This document shows, one piece after another, positions 1-6,827 of a DNA stretch of 7,857 nt; within the stretch, counting starts at the first letter, position 1; each line of letters opens with the position of its first letter. Under the pieces are notes generated by a model. The model saw nothing but the letters and a program-made list of their open reading frames with translations, made no database searches and had not been told where the DNA came from. Source of the DNA: Bacteroidota bacterium (GTDB lineage: Bacteria > Bacteroidota > Bacteroidia > Flavobacteriales > Flavobacteriaceae); assembly GCA_022601215.1 (NCBI GenBank), contig JAHZIZ010000310.1:1-7857 (forward strand). The letters run 5' to 3'. A program made the translations under genes and the position numbers.

Positions 1-51
1 CCACTTACCTATCATATTCCTTTTCGCATACATGATGAGCTAATTGAATAA
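1..51 (+). CDS. Possible 3' end of an upstream gene (partial)
   Basis: Frame 1 is open from the first base and ends at TAA 49-51. It gives a 16-residue tail reading PLTYHIPFRIHDELIE. The composition (mixed charged and hydrophobic residues) looks like a protein C-terminus, and the stop lies 34 bases before the next start, which is normal spacing in this window. Frame 2 is also open for a short stretch (to TAA at 41-43), so the choice of frame is not certain. I do not recognise the family from so few residues. Confidence 0.3.
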   Translation, partial: PLTYHIPFRIHDELIE

Positions 52-85
52 TTCTTATCATTAAAATTCCATTAAAACTAACCGT

Positions 86-3000
86 ATGAAATCCTACCCC
101 ATTCTTAGTCTAGCGTTTATATTGAGTTTCATTTTTTCTTTTTTTTCTGAAGGAAGTCAAGCGCAGACACAAGACGAAAAATTATATGACGCATTAGAAT
201 ACAGACTCATTGGGCCCTTTAGAGGAGGGAGAAGTTGTGCGGTTACTGGCGTCCCTAATAAGCCAAATCTATTTTATTTTGGAGCCACAGGCGGAGGCGT
301 ATGGAAAACCCTAGACGGTGGAAGAAGTTGGAACAATATCAGTGACGGTTTTTTTGGAGGTTCTGTTGGATCTATTGAAGTATCAGAAAGTGATCCTAAT
401 GTAATATACGTTGGAGGAGGAGAAAAGACAGTTCGTGGAAATGTCTCATCTGGTTATGGAGTTTGGAAAACCGAAGATGCAGGTAAAACCTGGACCCAAA
501 GTGGTCTAGAAAAAGGACGACATATACCAAGAATTGTTGTTCACCCTAAAAACCATAATACAGTCTACGCGGCTGTCTTAGGTAATATCTATAAGCCAAC
601 GCAGGAGCGAGGCGTATACAAAAGTACGGACGGTGGTGTCTCATGGAAACGCACCCTATTCGCTAATGAAAATGCTGGTGCTGTAGATCTTCATATGGAC
701 CCTAATAATCCAAGAATCTTATACGCTTCCACTTGGAACGTAAGACGAACTCCTTATAGTTTGAGTAGTGGCGGAGACGGATCTGCACTTTGGAAGAGTA
801 CCGATAGCGGTGAAACTTGGAAGGAAATATCAACCAATAAAGGTTTCCCAAAAGATACCTTAGGAATTATAGGTGTTACCGTTTCTCCTGCAAATAGTGA
901 ACGTGTTTGGGCTATTGTTGAGAATAAAGAAAAAGGAGGAGTTTATAGAAGTGATGACGGAGGCGAAACCTGGACTAATATAAATAGTGAACGTAAATTA
1001 CGTCAACGTGCGTGGTATTATACTCGCATCTACGCTGACCCAAAAGATGAAGATGTTATGTACGTGCTCAATGTGAGATATCATAAAAGTACAGACGGTG
1101 GTAAGACGTATGAAACTTATAATGCACCACATGGAGATCATCACGATCTATGGATTGCACCGGAAAATCCAGAACGAATGGTCATTGGTGACGACGGTGG
1201 AGCACAAGTTACTTATGATGGCGGAGAGACTTGGAGCACTTATCACAATCAGCCTACTTCTCAATTTTATAGGGTGACTACGGATAATTCTTTTCCATAT
1301 CGAATTTACGCCGCTCAGCAGGACAATAGTACCATCAGGATTCCTCATCGAACTGAAGGCTGGAATATAGATGATAGTGACTGGGAAAGCACTGCCGGAG
1401 GTGAAAGCGCCCATATTGCAATTGACCCTCAAAACAATGACATTGTTTATGGAGGGAGTTATGACGGTTTCTTAACTCGATATAACCATAAAAACAATAC
1501 GGTACGCAGCATTAGTGTATGGCCAGACAACCCTATGGGACATGGAGCGGAAGATATGAAATATCGTTTTCAATGGAACTTCCCTATTTTCTTTTCTCCT
1601 CACAATCCAAAGAAGTTATATACTGCTTCCAATCATCTGCATGCAACCACTAACGAAGGTGAAAGTTGGGAAGTAATAAGTCCAGACCTCACTAAAAACG
1701 ACCCCACAAAATTAGGATCTTCTGGAGGGCCTATTACCCAAGACAACACATCGGTAGAGTATTACTGTACTATTTTTGCCGCTGCCGAAAGCCCAATCAC
1801 GGAAGGTTTGTTATGGACAGGGAGTGATGATGGCCTAGTTCACGTTTCTAAAGATGGTGGTAAGAACTGGGAGAATGTCACACCTAAAGGAATGCCAGCA
1901 TGGATGATGATTAATAGCATTGAACCTTCAAAATACAACGCAGGCACCTGCTATATTGCTGGGACCAAGTATAAAACAGGAGATTTTAATCCATACCTCT
2001 ATAAAACGACAGACTACGGAAAATCTTGGGAAAAAATCACTAATGGTATCCCATCAGAACACTTTACTCGCGTTTTACGAGAAGACAAAACAAAAAAAGG
2101 AATCTTGTATGCGGGTACAGAAACTGGCATGTATATTTCATTCAATGATGGAATTAGTTGGCAGTCATTGCAACTCAACCTACCAATTGTCCCAATTACC
2201 GATTTAGCTGTCAAGGATAACAACCTTATTGTGGCAACTCAGGGCCGTAGTTTATGGATTATTGACGACCTCACTTTATTACATCAAGTGGCAAATACTC
2301 ATTCCAATTCCGACTTTCTTTTTCAACCAAAAGAGACATTTAGAATGGGTGGAAATGGTAGATCTGGTTCTTTGACAGAGGGAACCAATCATCCAGCGGG
2401 GGTATTGACCTATTTTTATCTAAAAGACGACCCTAAAGACAAGGATATTTCTCTCATCTTTCTCAACGCAAAGAATGACACTATTAAAACATTTGGAACC
2501 AAGCACAAAGAAAACAAACTAAACTTGGAAAAAGGATCCAATCTATTCTCTTGGGACACTAGAGGTGAAGGGGCCGAACGTCTTAAAGGAATGATTCTTT
2601 GGTGGGCAAGTACCAATGCCCCTAAGGCAGTACCCGGGAATTATAAGGTTGTCTTAGACGTTGAAGGCAAAACACAATCACAGTCTTTTTCTATTGCAGC
2701 CGATAAAAACGCAGAAACTGATATCGCTGGGATGCAAAAGCAATTCGATTTTATAACGGATATTAATGCTACGGTAGATAAGGCTCACAAATCCATCAAA
2801 AAAATTAGAAAAATAACTGCTCAACTCGACGCCTTTCAGAAACAATATAAAGACAATGACAGTGTGAAAGAATTGGTGGAAAAAGCGAAAAACCTGAGTG
2901 AACAGTTTTCAGAAATTGAAAAAGCGTTGTACCAAACAAAAAATCAAAGTGGTCAAGATCCATTGAATTTTCCAATAAAACTCACCAATAAATTGGCACA

Positions 3001-3193
3001 CCTCAATAGTTTGGTGGGAATGGACGACTTTCCACCAACGCAGCAAGATATCGCAGTAAAAAATGAACTGAGTCAGCAAATAAATGCCCAATTAGTAAGT
3101 TTTGAAAAACTTGTTTCGGGAGAGATTAAGGCATTTAATGCCTCCTTTAATCAACTCAATTTAAACTATCTTTTTATTGAGGATGATAAGTAG
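86..3193 (+). CDS. Exported BNR/VPS10-like beta-propeller protein ('glycosyl hydrolase' family)
   Basis: This 1035-residue protein belongs to the large Bacteroidetes family often labelled glycosyl hydrolase or VPS10/sortilin-like. Residues 1-26 form a signal peptide: a hydrophobic core followed by S-Q-A, with likely cleavage before Q27. At least eleven Asp-box motifs (S/T-x-D-x-G-x-T/S-W) end at about W82, W136, W187, W245, W296, Y342, W383, W528, W595, W648 and W692, which is enough for two propeller units (about 35-390 and 500-730). Residues 750-870 resemble an Ig/FlgD-like domain, with the typical 'VPGNYKVVLD' strand at 849-858. Residues 880-950 are charged and helical, possibly coiled coil, before a conserved-looking tail. 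It is probably periplasmic or surface located. No type IX secretion C-terminal domain is visible. The glycosidase label rests only on the BNR fold; I see no clear catalytic signature, so protein, peptide or glycan binding is equally possible. ATG 86 is chosen because it directly precedes the signal peptide. Confidence 0.88.
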   Translation: MKSYPILSLAFILSFIFSFFSEGSQAQTQDEKLYDALEYRLIGPFRGGRSCAVTGVPNKPNLFYFGATGGGVWKTLDGGRSWNNISDGFFGGSVGSIEVSESDPNVIYVGGGEKTVRGNVSSGYGVWKTEDAGKTWTQSGLEKGRHIPRIVVHPKNHNTVYAAVLGNIYKPTQERGVYKSTDGGVSWKRTLFANENAGAVDLHMDPNNPRILYASTWNVRRTPYSLSSGGDGSALWKSTDSGETWKEISTNKGFPKDTLGIIGVTVSPANSERVWAIVENKEKGGVYRSDDGGETWTNINSERKLRQRAWYYTRIYADPKDEDVMYVLNVRYHKSTDGGKTYETYNAPHGDHHDLWIAPENPERMVIGDDGGAQVTYDGGETWSTYHNQPTSQFYRVTTDNSFPYRIYAAQQDNSTIRIPHRTEGWNIDDSDWESTAGGESAHIAIDPQNNDIVYGGSYDGFLTRYNHKNNTVRSISVWPDNPMGHGAEDMKYRFQWNFPIFFSPHNPKKLYTASNHLHATTNEGESWEVISPDLTKNDPTKLGSSGGPITQDNTSVEYYCTIFAAAESPITEGLLWTGSDDGLVHVSKDGGKNWENVTPKGMPAWMMINSIEPSKYNAGTCYIAGTKYKTGDFNPYLYKTTDYGKSWEKITNGIPSEHFTRVLREDKTKKGILYAGTETGMYISFNDGISWQSLQLNLPIVPITDLAVKDNNLIVATQGRSLWIIDDLTLLHQVANTHSNSDFLFQPKETFRMGGNGRSGSLTEGTNHPAGVLTYFYLKDDPKDKDISLIFLNAKNDTIKTFGTKHKENKLNLEKGSNLFSWDTRGEGAERLKGMILWWASTNAPKAVPGNYKVVLDVEGKTQSQSFSIAADKNAETDIAGMQKQFDFITDINATVDKAHKSIKKIRKITAQLDAFQKQYKDNDSVKELVEKAKNLSEQFSEIEKALYQTKNQSGQDPLNFPIKLTNKLAHLNSLVGMDDFPPTQQDIAVKNELSQQINAQLVSFEKLVSGEIKAFNASFNQLNLNYLFIEDDK

Positions 3194-3202
3194 GCATTGC
3201 CC

Positions 3203-3210
3203 TATCTTTG
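3203..3210 (+). promoter_or_regulatory. Bacteroidetes -7 promoter box ahead of hemJ
   Basis: TATCTTTG matches the Bacteroidetes -7 consensus TAnnTTTG exactly. The best -33 candidate is TTG at 3177-3179, with a 23-base spacer, slightly longer than the usual 19-21. A -7 box here would start RNA a few bases downstream, at or just before ATG 3217, giving a leaderless or nearly leaderless mRNA. The box also contains the TTG (3208-3210) that could otherwise be taken as an upstream start codon. Confidence 0.5.
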
Positions 3211-3216
3211 TGCCCT

Positions 3217-3756
3217 ATGGAGTATAACTATATAAAATCATTACATCTCATTTTTGTGATCACCTGGTTTGCAGGGTTGTTTTATATTGTTCGCCTTTTT
3301 GTATATCAAATAGAAGCTTTTCAAAAACCGTCTCCGAATAAAGAGATTCTTGGAGATCAGTTTAAAATAATGGCAAAAAGGCTCTGGTATATCATTACTT
3401 GGCCCTCGATGATTCTAGCTATAGGATTTGCCGTTTGGTTACTGGTTATTCGTCCATTTTATCTAAGCGATGCATGGATGCAAGTAAAATTAGGATTTGT
3501 TGTATTGCTAATTATATATCACTTAAAATGCCACCAAATCTTCAAACAATTGCAAAACGATGTGGTAAAGCACTCTTCTAATTTTATGCGATTGTTTAAT
3601 GAAGGTGCTACGATCATATTGTTTTCAGTCGTGTTCCTTGTCACCTTGAAAAACGCTGTAAATTGGATCTACGGGGTTGTAGGGGTTATTCTCTTTAGTG
3701 TACTCCTTATGCTTGGCTACAAGTTTTATAAACGGATTAGAGAAAACAAAACTTAG
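3217..3756 (+). CDS. hemJ: Protoporphyrinogen IX oxidase HemJ (CopD/UPF0093 family)
   Basis: HemJ is a membrane heme-binding enzyme that oxidises protoporphyrinogen IX to protoporphyrin IX, the penultimate step of protoporphyrin-dependent heme synthesis. The 179-residue product has the family pattern. The N-terminal helix carries the conserved histidine H10 in 'KSLHLIFVITWFAGLFYIVRLF'-type context, then an amphipathic loop, 'MAKRLWYIITWP', the conserved lysine K91 in 'WMQVKL', and the 'FNEG' motif at 127-130 before the last helices. I count four to five membrane segments (about 6-30, 55-80, 90-106, 129-146, 149-169). ATG 3217 is preferred over TTG 3208 because it gives the usual short N-terminus and because TTG 3208 lies inside the putative -7 box. 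The gene begins 23 bases after the BNR gene and ends 47 bases before the kinase gene. Family assignment is strong; enzymatic role follows from family knowledge. Confidence 0.88.
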   Translation: MEYNYIKSLHLIFVITWFAGLFYIVRLFVYQIEAFQKPSPNKEILGDQFKIMAKRLWYIITWPSMILAIGFAVWLLVIRPFYLSDAWMQVKLGFVVLLIIYHLKCHQIFKQLQNDVVKHSSNFMRLFNEGATIILFSVVFLVTLKNAVNWIYGVVGVILFSVLLMLGYKFYKRIRENKT

Positions 3757-3803
3757 TCAATATTGGCTCAATTATTGCTATATTCCGAAGACAAAACCCA
3801 TTC

Positions 3804-5261
3804 ATGAGGCTGTACAAATCGTTACGTTTCCGTATTTTTTTATCCATGTTACTCTTGGTTGTAATTGCCTCTATATTAATTGCCATAGTAACTATTTTCC
3901 AATACAGAGAAGAAGCTAAAGACTATCACCGAGACCGTCTTATTAGGAAAGAGACGGCTATTACTAAGAACATTGAATACGTTTTAAAGAATACTACTTA
4001 TCCCGTAGAAACCGAAAACATACCGCTCATCTTTAAAAAGAAAATCTATGAGATAAAGGATGTAAATAATCTGGAACTCTACTTTTATGACTTTGATGGA
4101 CGCCTTTTAAAATCGTCAAAGGCTTCTTTTTTAAAGGACACTTCTCACGCAAAAGTACCTAAAGCAATACTTGACACTTTAAAAAACTCAAGTGAAAAAC
4201 GATATATAGAAGAATTTTTTGAAGATGATACAAAATATCAGTCTTCATACTTTTATCTTCTCGATTCATCCTTCAAACCATTGGCAATATTAAATTTACC
4301 ATACATTGCCAATGATGATTTCATCAACAAAGAACTCGAGGAAAACTTAAAACGGATGGGGTTAGCCTATTTGGTGATGCTTCTAATTGCCATTGCTCTT
4401 GCCTATTTTCTTTCCAAATACATCACTCGATCTCTTAATCATGTAAGTGAAAAAATTAATGAAACCCGTTTAGACAAACGTAACAAAAGGATTCAGCTAG
4501 ATAAAAACACGACCCAAGAAATTTCCAATCTAGTGCTGGCCTATAATGGGATGATAGATGAGTTAGAGAACAGTGCCGCTCAATTAGCGGCTAGTGAGCG
4601 GGAAGCCGCTTGGCGTGAAATGGCGAAGCAAGTGGCTCATGAAATTAAAAACCCTTTGACTCCCATGCGGCTTACTGTGCAGAGTTTTCAGCGTAAGTTT
4701 GATCCTGAAGTCGAAGGAATTCACGAGAAAATGGAAGAATATAGCAACACGCTTATTCAACAAATAGATACTATGAGTTCTATTGCTTCTGCATTTTCTA
4801 CCTATGCAGACATGCCAGCACAACAAGACGAAACTTTAAATTTGGTTCGCATCACAAAATTGGCCTTGGAGATTTTTAACGAAGAGTACATTCATTTTTC
4901 TTCGGAAGGAAAAGAATTGATCTCAAAATTTGATAGAACACAATGGATTAGGGTGGTAACCAATCTGGTAAAAAACAGCATCCAAGCTATAGAACAAAAG
5001 GATCCAGAAACTCCTAAAATTGAAGTGGTATTGTTTTCTGAAGGAACCCACCAGTGTATTACTGTAAAAGATAATGGTATAGGTGTAGCTGAAGAAAATA
5101 AAGACAAAGTCTTTGAGCCTAAATTTACCACTAAAACTAGCGGGATGGGACTGGGGTTGGCCATGGTGAAAAACATTGTAGAAAATGCAGGCGGAACCAT
5201 TAACTTTCAATCTTCAGAAAACTCTGGGACCACCTTTAAAGTGAGCATTCCAACTGCATAA
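3804..5261 (+). CDS. Membrane sensor histidine kinase, NtrY-like
   Basis: The 485-residue protein is a complete transmembrane histidine kinase. TM1 spans about 9-32. An extracytoplasmic sensor region of about 155 residues follows, with a PAS/Cache-like stretch around 'LELYFYDFDGRLLKSS'. TM2 is about 186-205 and a HAMP-like linker about 206-260. The dimerisation domain carries the phospho-acceptor H279 in 'QVAHEIKNPLTPM', the H-box form typical of NtrY-type kinases. The ATPase domain shows the N box (N387, N391), the G1 box DNGIG at 423-427, the F box around F437-F441 and the G2 box G447-M-G-L-G-L452. All key residues are present, so it should be active. No response regulator is encoded in the window; partner and signal are unknown. 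ATG 3804 directly precedes a basic segment and TM1. Placement between hemJ and a hydratase does not itself reveal the stimulus. Confidence 0.9.
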   Translation: MRLYKSLRFRIFLSMLLLVVIASILIAIVTIFQYREEAKDYHRDRLIRKETAITKNIEYVLKNTTYPVETENIPLIFKKKIYEIKDVNNLELYFYDFDGRLLKSSKASFLKDTSHAKVPKAILDTLKNSSEKRYIEEFFEDDTKYQSSYFYLLDSSFKPLAILNLPYIANDDFINKELEENLKRMGLAYLVMLLIAIALAYFLSKYITRSLNHVSEKINETRLDKRNKRIQLDKNTTQEISNLVLAYNGMIDELENSAAQLAASEREAAWREMAKQVAHEIKNPLTPMRLTVQSFQRKFDPEVEGIHEKMEEYSNTLIQQIDTMSSIASAFSTYADMPAQQDETLNLVRITKLALEIFNEEYIHFSSEGKELISKFDRTQWIRVVTNLVKNSIQAIEQKDPETPKIEVVLFSEGTHQCITVKDNGIGVAEENKDKVFEPKFTTKTSGMGLGLAMVKNIVENAGGTINFQSSENSGTTFKVSIPTA

Positions 5262-5276
5262 GGATTTTATTTTCTC

Positions 5277-5307
5277 TTTGAAAAACCTATAGCTTTAGCT
5301 ACCTTAG
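5277..5307 (+). promoter_or_regulatory. Bacteroidetes-type promoter of the enoyl-CoA hydratase gene
   Basis: A -33 TTTG (5277-5280) and a -7 like TACCTTAG (5300-5307, one mismatch from TAnnTTTG) are separated by exactly 19 bases, the preferred spacing. Transcription would begin near 5311-5315, about 20-25 bases before ATG 5336. A perfect 5-base inverted repeat, TAGCT-TT-AGCTA (5290-5301), lies in the spacer and touches the -7 box; it could be an operator or chance. Confidence 0.55.
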
Positions 5308-5335
5308 CACGGCTAATTCTCAAACCAACTCCCAT

Positions 5336-6118
5336 ATGAATTACGAAAATATACTTAGCAATTTCGATAATGGAATCACTACCATTACCATCAATAGGCC
5401 TTCAAAACTAAATGCCTTAAATAAATCGACCATCAAAGAGCTTCATGAGGCATTTAAAGATGCGGATAAAGACAAAGAAACTCGAGTAATTATTATTACG
5501 GGAAGCGGTGAAAAAGCCTTCGTTGCAGGAGCAGACATTAGTGAGTTTGCAGATTATTCTATCTCTCAAGGGGAACGGTTAGCAGCACAAGGACAAGCTT
5601 TGTTATTCGACTTTGTTGCTCATTTAGGAACTCCCGTCATTGCTGCTGTAAATGGTTTTGCCTTGGGTGGCGGACTAGAATTAGCTATGGCGGCTCATTT
5701 TCGTATTGCGAGTGACAATGCCAAAATGGGACTACCAGAAGTCTCATTAGGGGTTATCCCCGGATATGGAGGAACCCAACGTCTCCCTCAATTAATAGGG
5801 AAAGGTCGTGCTATGGAACTAGTTATGACCGCTGGAATGATCGATGCCGCAAAAGCACTAGACTATGGTCTCGTTAATTATGTAACACCACAAGAAGAGT
5901 TAATTCCACTGGCCGAAAAATTAGCAGGGAAAATATTAAAAAACTCCCCAGTTGCTGTGGCGGCAGCTATAAATGCTGTGAACGCCGGCTTTGAAGATGG
6001 AGAAAATGGTTTTGATACTGAAATCACTGAATTTGGAAAGTGTTTTGGTACGGCCGACTTTAAAGAAGGAACTCAAGCATTCCTAGAAAAACGGAAACCA
6101 GACTTTCCCGGTAAATAA
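5336..6118 (+). CDS. Enoyl-CoA hydratase/isomerase (crotonase family)
   Basis: This 260-residue protein is a full-length crotonase, the usual size for a bacterial short-chain enoyl-CoA hydratase, which adds water to trans-2-enoyl-CoA in fatty-acid or amino-acid breakdown. The oxyanion-hole segment 'AGADI' is at 64-68. The motif '[12 protein letters not shown]' at 106-117 carries the first catalytic glutamate E115, and '[18 protein letters not shown]' at 133-150 carries the second, E135. Both glutamates match the pair in mitochondrial enoyl-CoA hydratase, so hydratase rather than isomerase-only chemistry is likely. The end '[13 protein letters not shown]' is the natural C-terminus of this family, so TAA 6116-6118 is a genuine stop. 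No thiolase or acyl-CoA dehydrogenase gene is adjacent, so the exact substrate cannot be named. It has its own promoter 74 bases after the kinase gene, and shares a frame with the channel gene behind it. Confidence 0.92.
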   Translation: MNYENILSNFDNGITTITINRPSKLNALNKSTIKELHEAFKDADKDKETRVIIITGSGEKAFVAGADISEFADYSISQGERLAAQGQALLFDFVAHLGTPVIAAVNGFALGGGLELAMAAHFRIASDNAKMGLPEVSLGVIPGYGGTQRLPQLIGKGRAMELVMTAGMIDAAKALDYGLVNYVTPQEELIPLAEKLAGKILKNSPVAVAAAINAVNAGFEDGENGFDTEITEFGKCFGTADFKEGTQAFLEKRKPDFPGK

Positions 6119-6139
6119 TCCTTAAATTACATACGTATT

Positions 6140-6751
6140 ATTCAAAATTTCAATTATCCTAAGGAACGAGTTTTTGCATTTACAGATGCCGTTTTTTCTA
6201 TTGCCATCACCATTTTGGTACTTGAAATAGCTGCTCCTACCCGAGGGTTAATTAAAGAAATTGGAATGAACATGGCACTTCAGTCACTTATTCCTAGTTT
6301 CATTGGATTTTTTGTAAGTTTTATTGTTATTGCCTTGTACTGGAAATTCTATCTTTTGTATTCCCGATACATCAATAGTTTCGACAGTCGGTTGTTTTGG
6401 TATAATACATTCATGTTGCTGTTTATTGCACTACTTCCTTTTTCTACTGCATTTTTTGTAGATGGAGTCCTTCAAATTATTCCATATTCGTTTTATTGCG
6501 CCAATCTAGTTGCCTTGAGCCTAGTAGTATATCTCATGGTTCGCCTCATTATGAAACGGGCCAAACTCAAGGTAAGCTCCATCACTATCGCATGGATCCG
6601 ATTCAGAGCCTTTACCACCCTACTTGTTTGGATTGTAGCCTTTGCCCTATCTTTTAATTTTCCAATCATGGCTAGAGTTTGTATAGCCTTTGTATTTGTT
6701 ATTCAAGGAATTGGAAAGTTGTATTACAAACGTAAGCATAAAATTAATTAA
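6140..6751 (+). CDS. TMEM175-type potassium channel subunit (DUF1211), non-canonical start
   Basis: The product (about 203 residues from 6140) has six hydrophobic segments and the family signature. TM1 begins with R-V-F-A-F-T-D (R10, F14, D16; an RxxxFSD motif with Ser to Thr) followed by 'AIAITILVLEI'-like residues. 'YWKFYLLYSRYI' and 'LLFIALLPFSTAFF' follow in the expected places. Bacterial members form tetrameric, leaky potassium channels lined by TM1. The first ATG, GTG or TTG in frame is TTG 6215, which falls in the middle of TM1 and would remove the signature motif, so it is not credible. Homology continues upstream to about 6150. In-frame rare candidates are ATT 6140, ATT 6137 and ATA 6131 (one base from ATG); the start given is a choice among these, not established. 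The frame is the same as that of the hydratase, which stops at 6118. No promoter is apparent in the short gap, so co-transcription with the hydratase is likely. Confidence 0.75.
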   Translation: MQNFNYPKERVFAFTDAVFSIAITILVLEIAAPTRGLIKEIGMNMALQSLIPSFIGFFVSFIVIALYWKFYLLYSRYINSFDSRLFWYNTFMLLFIALLPFSTAFFVDGVLQIIPYSFYCANLVALSLVVYLMVRLIMKRAKLKVSSITIAWIRFRAFTTLLVWIVAFALSFNFPIMARVCIAFVFVIQGIGKLYYKRKHKIN

Positions 6752-6784
6752 TGGAATAATTCCATTATAAATTGGATTATTTCC
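6749..6784. promoter_or_regulatory. Tandem dyads, possible double operator over the radical SAM promoter
   Basis: A perfect dyad TAATGGAATAATTCCATTA (6749-6767, nine-base arms around one central A) begins in the stop codon of the channel gene. Its core GGAATAATTCC (6753-6763) recurs as GGATTATTTCC (6774-6784, 9 of 11 identical), exactly 21 bp further on, two helical turns. The second copy overlaps the -33 element of the next gene. The arrangement suits a dimeric regulator binding both sites on one face. It is unlikely to be a terminator because there is almost no loop and no following U tract. No regulator can be named. Confidence 0.4.
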
Positions 6785-6802
6785 GAATAACATATAACTT
6801 TG
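6772..6802 (+). promoter_or_regulatory. Bacteroidetes-type promoter of the radical SAM gene
   Basis: A -33 TTG (6772-6774) is followed after 20 bases by TAACTTTG (6795-6802), an exact match to the -7 consensus TAnnTTTG. Transcription would begin near 6806-6809, leaving a leader of about 20 bases before ATG 6828. It lies immediately behind the channel gene, so the radical SAM gene can be expressed on its own. Confidence 0.6.
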
Positions 6803-6827
6803 AAGAACTTATTTCTTACAATGTTTT

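Noticed and set aside
1148..1432. Antisense 94-codon open frame inside the BNR gene
   Set aside because: It lies wholly within a well-supported gene, has no recognisable domain and no promoter, and is explained by the codon pattern of the sense gene.
3208..3216. TTG 3208 as the hemJ start
   Set aside because: It lies in a putative -7 promoter box and adds only three residues before a normal family N-terminus at ATG 3217.
3763..3787. Promoter-like TTG and TATATTCCG before the kinase gene
   Set aside because: The -7 like box does not fit TAnnTTTG and the spacer is only about 13 bases, well short of 19-21.
4892..5210. Two overlapping antisense open frames (102 and 95 codons) over the kinase ATPase domain
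   Set aside because: Both oppose conserved N, G1, F and G2 boxes of the kinase; neither resembles a protein family.
6116..6118. Programmed readthrough of the hydratase TAA into the channel frame
   Set aside because: The hydratase ends with its normal family C-terminus and nothing around the stop suggests recoding; shared frame alone has a one-in-three chance. Kept only as a minor alternative.
6215..6217. TTG 6215 as the start of the TMEM175 gene
   Set aside because: It would begin inside TM1 and delete the RxxxFSD-like motif that is clearly encoded upstream in the same frame.
6749..6767. Rho-independent terminator after the channel gene
   Set aside because: The inverted repeat is A/T-rich with a one-base centre and is not followed by a U tract; an operator reading fits better.
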